The position numbers and the translations under genes are program-made. A DNA stretch of 60,977 nucleotides from Paludibacter sp. (GTDB taxonomy: Bacteria; Bacteroidota; Bacteroidia; Bacteroidales; Paludibacteraceae): the NCBI GenBank assembly GCA_023666945.1, contig JAMPAY010000015.1, positions 1 through 60,977 of the forward strand, written 5' to 3'. Of this stretch, positions 55,083-60,977 are shown in pieces. Every line of letters starts with the position of its first letter. Within the stretch, counting starts at the first letter, position 1. The notes under the pieces were generated by a model. It worked only from the letters and a program-made list of their open reading frames with translations, was not told the origin of the DNA and made no database searches.

Positions 55083-56446
55083 TGGATGCAATCAACTTAT
55101 GTAATGCTATCAGAATGGAATTTGAAGGAGTCTTTGAAAAGAAGATTCCTTTAGATGCTTTTCCTGCTAAAATCCAAGATATGATATTGGCTTTATCCCG
55201 GCAAGAGAATTATTCCATAGAATACATGATGGCATCTCTTTTGGTTGCAGTCTCAACCGCCATTGGTAATGCTGTCAATATTCGTATTCGTGGAGGATGG
55301 ATTAGTAACTCTGCCCTTTATATGATATTGGTAGGTCGTTCCGGAATGGGTAAAACTCCACCTTTGGATTTTGCTTTCCGTCCCATTCGCAAGCATGATG
55401 CCAAAGCTATCAAGCAATTCAAATTAGAGATGGAGCAATACAACAATCTGGTAGAGAGCAACAAAGGTAAGAAAGAAGGCACTACTCCTTTGCCAAACAA
55501 ACCTGTCTTACGGAGAACTATTATATCGGATTTTACTCCAGAGGCGTTAATGCGTGCGCTTGATGATAACCAGCGAGGTGTTGTAGTGTATGTGGATGAG
55601 ATTATGGGGATGTTTAATGCCGTGAACCAGTACAGCAGAGGGCAACTTATTGAGCAGCTATTGACAGCATTCAGCGGTAAGCCTTTGGATATTTCAAGAT
55701 GCAGTATGCCTATACCGATTCATATAGAATATCCCTTTATAAATATTGTCGGTACGATGCAAACAACTCGTATGCACGAATTGGTAGAGAAAGGTTACAA
55801 GGAGAACGAACTACTTGACAGAATTATTTTTGTTTATCCATCGTCCCAAGAAATTGCTGATTGGCAATCAGATGAAGATTCGTCTTTTGATAAATACTCG
55901 ACTATGTGGGAATCAATAATTGACAAGGTGATTAGCTTACCTTTTGTAGAGAATGGAGATGATAGAAATACACAAAACATCTTGGATTTTTCCTCGGAAG
56001 CCAAAGCCTATTTTACGAACTGGCGTAATAATGCAATTCGAGTTATCAATCAAATTCAAGATGATGGATTGGTAGATAGCAGAGTGATTAAAGCTCCCAT
56101 GATAACAGCCCGTTTGGCATTAGTCCTGCAAATCTTTCGTTGGGCTTGTGGAGAGGTTCATAAGGATTTTGTGGATATAGATTCAACAAAATCGGCTATT
56201 GCTTTAAGTGAATATTTTGAGAGTTGTTATTCTGACATTCAGAAGTATATGTTAAGAGAGAGTATTGAACCTCAGAAAAAAGAATTACTTGATTGCCTTC
56301 CTAAACAGTTTACAACTTCCGATGCAATTCAAGCAGGGAAAGAAGTCGGACTATCAGAAAGATCTGTAATGTATTCTTTGGTCAGTCTTGCCACAAATAA
56401 AATTATCAAGAAAGTAAAACGAGGTGAATATGAGAAACTGCAATAG
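55082..56446 (+). CDS. DUF3987 P-loop protein (replication-type)
   Basis: 454-residue DUF3987 protein, a family common on Bacteroidota mobile elements and thought to take part in element replication as a helicase-like ATPase. Walker A LVGRSGMGKTPPLDF lies near 91-105 and a Walker B-like VVYVDEIMGMF near 172. The C-terminal 60 residues (QFTTSDAIQAGKEVGLSERSV) look like a winged helix. Immediately downstream lies the long inverted repeat at 56456-56533, which would be a natural binding site. The gene ends in TAG. Confidence 0.85.
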   Translation: MDAINLCNAIRMEFEGVFEKKIPLDAFPAKIQDMILALSRQENYSIEYMMASLLVAVSTAIGNAVNIRIRGGWISNSALYMILVGRSGMGKTPPLDFAFRPIRKHDAKAIKQFKLEMEQYNNLVESNKGKKEGTTPLPNKPVLRRTIISDFTPEALMRALDDNQRGVVVYVDEIMGMFNAVNQYSRGQLIEQLLTAFSGKPLDISRCSMPIPIHIEYPFINIVGTMQTTRMHELVEKGYKENELLDRIIFVYPSSQEIADWQSDEDSSFDKYSTMWESIIDKVISLPFVENGDDRNTQNILDFSSEAKAYFTNWRNNAIRVINQIQDDGLVDSRVIKAPMITARLALVLQIFRWACGEVHKDFVDIDSTKSAIALSEYFESCYSDIQKYMLRESIEPQKKELLDCLPKQFTTSDAIQAGKEVGLSERSVMYSLVSLATNKIIKKVKRGEYEKLQ

Positions 56447-56455
56447 ACAACCTCA

Positions 56456-56533
56456 TTTGCAGTTTGCAGTTGTTGCAGTTTGCACTTTATTTTCATATAG
56501 GTTTCTGCAAAACTGCAACAACTGCAAACTGCA
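56456..56533. repeat. Iteron-like long inverted repeat (candidate replication origin)
   Basis: Left arm 56456-56484 and right arm 56506-56533 are reverse complements over about 28 bases with one base inserted. Each arm is built from short CTGCAA units (CTGCAAA, CTGCAAC), and another unit follows at 56538-56543. The loop is about 21 bases and AT-rich. It lies between the DUF3987 and Toprim genes. Confidence 0.75.
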
Positions 56534-56560
56534 CGGACTGCAATAATAAAACAATGAAGT

Positions 56561-57574
56561 ATGAGCGAATATAGATTTTCCCTTCAAAAATATAAGCGAG
56601 GTTCAAAACTCCAATGTCCTAAGTGTGGAAAGAAACAGTGCTTTGTCAAATACATAGATAGTCAAGGAAAGATTACCTTTCCAGATTATGTGGGTAGATG
56701 TGACCATGAACAATCTTGCAAATACCATTATACACCCTTGGATTATTTTAATGACAATCCAACGCTGATGAATTATAGCAAGTATAATTCTACCAAAGTA
56801 AGTAATCCCAAGCCGTGTTTACCACCTTCCTTTATTGATAAAGAACTAATGGAGCGTTCTTTGACTAACTATCCCATGAATCCATTGTACATTTACTTGT
56901 CCGGGGTGTTGGGCAAAGATGAGACATTACGGATATTCCAATTATATCATGTTGGAACTTCAAAGAAATGGGGCGGTTCTGCAGTCTATTGGCAAATGGA
57001 TTGGCAAGGCAATGTGCGAACCGGGAAGATTATGTTGTATGATTCCACAACAGGATATCGGATAAAAGAGCCGAGATGTTATGTGAGTTGGGTGCATACA
57101 GAGCTGAATCTTCAAGACTACAATTTGAAGCAATGTTTGTTTGGAGAACATCTTTTGTCAGAGAACCCAACCAAATCGATTGCGATTGTTGAAAGCGAAA
57201 AATCAGCTTTAATAGCGACCCATTATATGCCGGAATTTATATGGTTGGCAACAGGCGGAATGCATGGGTGTTTTAAATCTGATGCGGTAAGCGCATTGAA
57301 AGGTCGGTCTGTTATGCTGTGTCCTGATTTAGGAGCAAAAGATGTTTGGGAATCCAAGTTAGATTTACTCATGCCCATTTGTGCTAAAGTGGTATTAAGT
57401 GATAGCTTGGAACAATACGCCACGGACGAACAGCGAAAGAACGGATTGGATATTGCAGATTTCTTGTTGATGACTGATACACCAGCGATGATACTTCAAA
57501 AGATGATAAAGCGAAATCCTAACTTACAGACTTTGATTGATTGTTTGCATTTGGGATTGGTGGATTCAAGTTAG
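56561..57574 (+). CDS. Zinc-ribbon/Toprim primase-like protein (DUF6371-like)
   Basis: 337-residue protein. The N-terminus has a zinc ribbon (CPKCGKKQCF near 19-28, then GRCDHEQSC near 46-54), as in DnaG-type primases. A Toprim-like strand and acidic residue are seen in SIAIVESEKSALIATHY near 207-223, with a later CPDLGAKD that could supply the second acidic pair. I recall this arrangement as DUF6371. A priming role in element replication or transfer follows from family and position after DUF3987, but activity is unproven. Ends in TAG; the oriT-like region follows. Confidence 0.8.
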   Translation: MSEYRFSLQKYKRGSKLQCPKCGKKQCFVKYIDSQGKITFPDYVGRCDHEQSCKYHYTPLDYFNDNPTLMNYSKYNSTKVSNPKPCLPPSFIDKELMERSLTNYPMNPLYIYLSGVLGKDETLRIFQLYHVGTSKKWGGSAVYWQMDWQGNVRTGKIMLYDSTTGYRIKEPRCYVSWVHTELNLQDYNLKQCLFGEHLLSENPTKSIAIVESEKSALIATHYMPEFIWLATGGMHGCFKSDAVSALKGRSVMLCPDLGAKDVWESKLDLLMPICAKVVLSDSLEQYATDEQRKNGLDIADFLLMTDTPAMILQKMIKRNPNLQTLIDCLHLGLVDSS

Positions 57575-57743
57575 AGGTAAGTTTTTGGAGAAGCCCAACT
57601 AAGGGAAGAGAAAAATAATTGATTAGCCAAATAAATATTGATGCCAATAGCCACTTCTTGTATTGGTGGATAAGCGGATTTACTTTAGACAAATGCAATG
57701 CTTGCATTGAGGTTGATAATGCTCCATTTCTAATGGGTATCCT

Positions 57744-57809
57744 ATGCAAGAAGTACCACCGTCCGACAAAATAGTTTCACTCATTTGTCGTCTTGGAGGC
57801 TTCTTGCAT
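57744..57809. other. Nested inverted repeat, candidate oriT
   Basis: Outer arms ATGCAAGAAG (57744-57753) and CTTCTTGCAT (57800-57809), perfect 10 bases; inner arms CGACAAA (57764-57770) and TTTGTCG (57784-57790), perfect 7 bases. It lies 60 bases before the MobC-like gene, in the usual oriT position. A small palindrome CAATGC-TT-GCATTG (near 57694) and a CTCGCA direct repeat (57813-57826) flank it. The rest of 57575-57869 has no gene. Confidence 0.65.
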
Positions 57810-57869
57810 TACTCGCAGGCTCGCAATGAATTGAATACTTTTATAAATAAATTCCAGTTATAAACAGCT

Positions 57870-58244
57870 ATGGATATACAACAAGACAACGAAAAACAGA
57901 ATGTTCGTAACCGTCATATAGACATTCGTTTGACCGAAGAAGAATATAAAATGATTGTTGAGAAAGCAGCCAAATGTGGACTGACACTTAGCAACTACGG
58001 AAGAAAGTTGCTACAAAACCACCATCCAAGCAAACGACTTTCCGATGAGGAAGTACAAGGCTTAAACTCTTTGTCGGATGCAAGAGCTGACCTTATCCGC
58101 ATTCAGAATGTTCTCAAAGGTAAACCGGACGAGATAAAAAAGAGATATTTCCGTGATGAGAATTATATGCGTGCATGGATAGAAGCTGTCAATAGGCTTA
58201 TTGCCCGATGGGGACAGATACGAGACAGTATAAATCAAATTTGA
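57870..58244 (+). CDS. MobC-like relaxosome accessory protein
   Basis: 124-residue protein with a ribbon-helix-helix-type N-terminus (NRHIDIRLTEEEYKMIVEKA near 12-31, then CGLTLSNYGRKLL) and the MobC-like C-terminus YMRAWIEAVNRLIARWGQIRDS. Proteins of this kind bind oriT and open it for the relaxase. It directly precedes the relaxase (4-base gap) and follows the nested inverted repeat, which supports its role. Confidence 0.85.
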   Translation: MDIQQDNEKQNVRNRHIDIRLTEEEYKMIVEKAAKCGLTLSNYGRKLLQNHHPSKRLSDEEVQGLNSLSDARADLIRIQNVLKGKPDEIKKRYFRDENYMRAWIEAVNRLIARWGQIRDSINQI

Positions 58245-58248
58245 AGTT

Positions 58249-58509
58249 ATGATAGCACAAGGAAATGCAATTTCTCATGGAGCGAGAGCTATTGAGTATT
58301 CAATGGAAAAAGACAAAGCACGACTTGTTAAGGTGAATGATTTGCCGGAAAATATAGAACCATTGGCTATGTGGTCACGGATGATGCAACACCAGCACCA
58401 ATGTATGAAAGACAGGTATAACCCGAAGCCCATAACCTTGAACGCACTGCGTTTTGAAATATCTCCAGCTAAAGAGGAAACTAATGATTGGACGATGAAA
58501 GACTGGTAG
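58249..58509 (+). pseudogene. Relaxase, N-terminal part before in-frame TAG
   Basis: 86 residues beginning MIAQGNAISHGARAIEYSME. The GxAISHG and following Tyr17 are typical of the N-terminus of Bacteroides MobA/BmgA-type relaxases, where a Tyr is the nicking residue; assignment of Tyr17 is by family analogy. The frame stops at TAG 58507-58509 (KDW then stop) and continues in the same frame into the rest of the relaxase, so Gln (CAG to TAG) is the likeliest lost codon. Read through, the protein would be 396 residues. Confidence 0.8.
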
Positions 58510-58512
58510 AAT

Positions 58513-59439
58513 TTGGCAGATGAATTTATCACCGTGCTTGATGGTATTGAAAGAAGAACTGGCAAACCAGATTGTCAGTTCAAACCGACCAATATTAAAA
58601 ACAGCCAATATGTTGTTTCGCTACATACTGATAGCAAGAGTGGCATTCCACACTTGCATATTGTGGCTAACCGAATAGATAATAATGGCAATACAAATGA
58701 TGCGCATTACATCGGTGAACGTGCTGTCCATGCAGCCAACATCATCAATGAGAAACGTGGTTGGGTACAATCTGTGCAACGTCGTAGCGAAAATATTCAG
58801 CAAATCAGCGAAGACTGTATTGACATTTTGAAAGCCATGCTCAAATTTGATTGGACTACTTATTGCCAAATGCTAAACGGAAAGGGGTATGATATAAAAC
58901 TGACCAAAGATGATAAAGGAGTTGTTAAAGGATATGCCATACGAAAGGGAAACTCCATTTATAAATCTTCGATATTGGGCAAAAGTCGAAAATTGATGCC
59001 GTCAAAAATTAAAGCGACATGGGCAGGATTACATGATTCTGACAAACAAATTCCTATTCAGTCAAAGGAAGCAGATGTTCAAACAAGGAATAAAGAGGTA
59101 GTTACGCAATCGAATCCTCTGATTCACCACTATTCCATAACTGTAGATGGAGAACAATTCAAGGTTGATATACCCGATATGGTTAAGTCTGTTTTTGACG
59201 AAGAATTTGGAAGTCTTGATGAAGAAGTAAAACAGACCGATGTGCTTAAAGTCGCAGTTTTACTTTTTGCCGGATATTTGGATGCAGCCACTTCCATGTC
59301 AGCATCAAGCGGAGGCGGTGGTAGTCCCGGTGATGGATGGGGTAAAGACAAGGATGATGATGAACGCAACTGGGCAGTTCGTTGCGCAAGAATGTCAAAA
59401 TGGCTCTGCAAACCGATTAAGCGCAGCAGGGGTAGATAG
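58513..59439 (+). pseudogene. Relaxase, C-terminal part after in-frame TAG
   Basis: 308 residues in frame with the part above (one Asn codon after the TAG). It holds the relaxase metal-binding HxH in SGIPHLHIVANRID (part residues 47 and 49, about 135 and 137 of the full protein), as in MobA/VirD2-type enzymes. The remainder is a linker with a short hydrophobic-glycine segment (GYLDAATSMSASSGGGGSPG) before a basic end. Independent start would be TTG 58513. Without readthrough the nicking Tyr and the HxH are on separate peptides, so mobilization should fail. Ends in TAG, overlapping no gene. Confidence 0.8.
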
Positions 59440-59464
59440 TATTTCATTTAAATCACATAGAACA

Positions 59465-60043
59465 ATGCGTAAAAGTAAATATGACCAATCTTTTTTGCCT
59501 GTGCAGCATAGCAAGGACATAGATAAAGATGACAACATTAGCAAAATAGAGAATCGTGTTGAATTTGACACCGAACTTGTAAATCTTGCGAAGCAAATAG
59601 AGGATGTCAAAGCCGTTATCCAAGAATTGAGACAAATAAAAGCATTTGTAGATAGTTCAGTATCAACCCTTGAAGAATCGACACAGACTCTCAAAGGCGC
59701 CGTGAAAACATCCGACAATATCTCTGACGCTATTTGTCGTGCTTTTATTCAAGTGGAGAATACTGTTGTAAATGTCAAACTTAGCAACGAAGACAAGTCT
59801 GTTCTTGCAGACTATCGTCGCAAATTGATTGAAGAAGAAAAATCTTTATTTGAAAAACAGATAACAGAATTGAAGATAATTCATACCAACCACTGGAAAG
59901 AAATCAGGAAATATATGAAGTCTTATACTTCGTTTTCTCTTAGTGGTTGGTTGGCAAAGAGTGCTGTTATTGGATTTTGGATATTGTATGCGTATTTCTG
60001 CTTGACATTGGGAGGATGGATAATATATTCAAGGTATTTTTAG
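59465..60043 (+). CDS. Coiled-coil protein with C-terminal membrane helix
   Basis: 192-residue protein with a long coiled coil (about 30-150; LAKQIEDVKAVIQELRQIKAF, LIEEEKSLFEKQITELK) and one membrane helix near the end (SAVIGFWILYAYFCLTLGG). It lies 25 bases after the relaxase, where Bacteroides mobilizable elements often carry such a protein; its job is unknown, perhaps membrane tethering of the relaxosome. ATG 59465 is used; the open frame runs further upstream but overlaps the relaxase. Ends in TAG. Confidence 0.75.
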   Translation: MRKSKYDQSFLPVQHSKDIDKDDNISKIENRVEFDTELVNLAKQIEDVKAVIQELRQIKAFVDSSVSTLEESTQTLKGAVKTSDNISDAICRAFIQVENTVVNVKLSNEDKSVLADYRRKLIEEEKSLFEKQITELKIIHTNHWKEIRKYMKSYTSFSLSGWLAKSAVIGFWILYAYFCLTLGGWIIYSRYF

Positions 60044-60083
60044 CTGAATTTGGAAGGATGGACGAACCAACCTTCCAAATTCA

Positions 60084-60890
60084 TCACCATGTTATGACCT
60101 TATCAACAATCTCTTGCTGTTCGGCACTACTACGTCTCAAATAAATACGAGTAGTTTCTATGCTCTCATGTCCCATCAGGTCAGCAAGCAAAGAAATATC
60201 GTTGAATTTTTCTAAGAAATTCTTGGCAAAGCGGTGACGGAACGAATGAGGGTAAACCACCTTCTCATTCAATCCGTATTTGGTTGCATAGTTCTTCAAC
60301 TGTTGTGCAATCCCTCTGGTAGTGATACGTTCACCAAAGCGATTAAGAAAAAGATAACCTGTAGTACGATTGACTTTGTCAAGCCATTCTGTGGCTTCTT
60401 TACGTAAAGACTTCGGAATGTAGATACGTCGAATTTTTCCACCTTTAGTGTAGATGTCAAAATAACCTATTTGCACGTGTTCCACCTTCATTTGTATTAG
60501 TTCGCTAACTCTTGCACCTGTGGCAGCGAGGAAACGAACAACGAAATACCATTCTTGATTCTCTTCCTTTTTTAACTTGTTTTTCAAAAAGGTATAATCG
60601 GCATTGCTGATGACATTTTCCAAATAACTACGCTGTTGTACTTTAACGGATTTTAATCTCAGACGAGATTTCCCCATGCAATCAAGATATTTGTTCATTG
60701 CCTGAATACGCAGATTCACGGTCTTAGGCTTGAATTTCTCAATGAGATAGGTTTTGTAAACAAGCAGGTTGCGCTTGTTCAATTCCTTATGTCGGGAATA
60801 ATACTCTTTTACGGCATATAGATAAGCCGCAATCGTGTTCTCCGCCATATTTCCTTGACGAAGATACATTTCAAAATTTCCAATGTTCAT
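60084..60890 (-). CDS. Second tyrosine recombinase (XerD-like), opposite strand
   Basis: 268-residue recombinase with core-binding domain (MAENTIAAYLYAVKEYYSRH) and catalytic residues Arg in AATGARVSELIQM, His-x-x-Arg in HSFRHRFAKNF, His in LMGHESIETT and Tyr in TTRIYLRRS. It lacks the arm-binding N-terminus of the first integrase, so it resembles invertase-type recombinases that in Bacteroides sit beside phase-variable loci such as type I hsdS genes. None is visible, but the window ends 50 bases past it. ATG 60890 (MNIGNFEMYL) is chosen, since the further start at 60926 lies inside the inverted repeat. Confidence 0.85.
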   Translation of the reverse strand: MNIGNFEMYLRQGNMAENTIAAYLYAVKEYYSRHKELNKRNLLVYKTYLIEKFKPKTVNLRIQAMNKYLDCMGKSRLRLKSVKVQQRSYLENVISNADYTFLKNKLKKEENQEWYFVVRFLAATGARVSELIQMKVEHVQIGYFDIYTKGGKIRRIYIPKSLRKEATEWLDKVNRTTGYLFLNRFGERITTRGIAQQLKNYATKYGLNEKVVYPHSFRHRFAKNFLEKFNDISLLADLMGHESIETTRIYLRRSSAEQQEIVDKVITW

Positions 60891-60895
60891 GTCTG

Positions 60896-60937
60896 ATACA
60901 TTATTAGTTAAACAATTCACTATCATTAATAATGTAT
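60896..60937. repeat. Inverted repeat upstream of the second recombinase
   Basis: Perfect 11-base arms ATACATTATTA (60896-60906) and TAATAATGTAT (60927-60937), 20 bases apart, just before the recombinase start. It could be an operator, or a recombination site for the adjacent enzyme. Confidence 0.6.
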
Positions 60938-60977
60938 GGTATTTACAAATTCATTGAGTTCCTATTATGAGAAGTTT

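Larger units (their letters stand above)
51331..60977 (+). mobile_element. Integrated mobilizable element (right end not in window)
   Basis: Gene content is that of a Bacteroides-type mobilizable transposon: excision-type regulator, tyrosine integrase, HTH protein, DUF3987 and Toprim/primase-like proteins, MobC-like protein, relaxase and a membrane protein. No coupling protein or type IV secretion genes are present, so transfer would need a helper. Stop-codon use (TAG common), lower GC in the cargo gene and lack of link to the chromosomal neighbours mark it as foreign. The left border is placed only roughly, after 51330; a second recombinase at 60084-60890 is either part of it or a neighbouring island. 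Confidence 0.85.

Noticed and set aside
1..60977. Full reassignment of TAG to an amino acid in this genome
   Set aside because: No chromosomal gene in the window contains an internal TAG, and several element genes end sensibly at TAG with non-protein-like sequence after it. Suppression remains possible, reassignment does not fit.
1..60977. tRNA, rRNA genes and CRISPR arrays
   Set aside because: I looked for cloverleaf-like ends, rRNA landmarks and regularly spaced repeats and found none; in particular no tRNA gene is evident at the left junction of the mobile element.

Overview
The window is a stretch of Bacteroidota chromosome, most likely order Bacteroidales. It carries type IX secretion (T9SS) cargo with type A-like C-terminal domains. 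Promoters fit the Bacteroidota consensus (TTTG, about 20 bases, TAnnTTTG). Several lipoproteins and families typical of the phylum are present, such as DUF4292, DUF4301 and an NamZ-like DUF1343 protein. I cannot name the species. No rRNA, tRNA or CRISPR was seen.

Layout. (1) 68-6484, minus strand: two tandem paralogous secreted giants with T9SS tails. (2) 6656-8963: thrS and a small unknown gene. (3) 9090-16537: a tightly packed operon of an NamZ-like muramidase, a YdiJ-like FAD/Fe-S dehydrogenase, a CYTH-DUF4301 fusion and a HAD-HD fusion. (4) 16695-23340: yegS-like lipid kinase, dut, TPR protein, DUF4292 lipoprotein, EnvC-like protein, FKBP lipoprotein, Rieske-like lipoprotein and rimM, probably one transcription unit with envelope and housekeeping roles. 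(5) 23822-26100: rplU, rpmA, serS. (6) 26252-32786: a 1902-residue T9SS adhesin-like protein with repeated discoidin-like modules, plus a small membrane protein. (7) 32850-36690: three small envelope genes and transketolase. (8) 36729-39713: leuS. (9) 39714-41512: an AT-rich, gene-poor island with one small secreted protein and decayed coding sequence. (10) 41513-51215: TamB-like protein, YifB, uvrB and cardiolipin synthase.

From about 51331 to the right edge lies an integrated mobilizable element. It has a zinc-finger/HTH regulator, a tyrosine integrase, a RelA/SpoT-domain cargo gene, a second HTH protein, a DUF3987 protein, a Toprim/primase-like protein, a MobC-like protein, a relaxase, a coiled-coil membrane protein and a second, oppositely oriented tyrosine recombinase. 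Between these genes sit an iteron-like long inverted repeat and a nested inverted repeat that is a good oriT candidate. Both the first regulator and the relaxase are interrupted by a single in-frame TAG. All 31 chromosomal genes here end in TAA or TGA, whereas half of the element's genes end in TAG.

The other unusual signals are a 26-bp element found three times, each just upstream of the -33 box of a promoter and in the same orientation; a 168-bp dispersed repeat with an 11-bp tandem core next to two transcription ends; and a nearly identical 741-bp duplication inside the adhesin gene.
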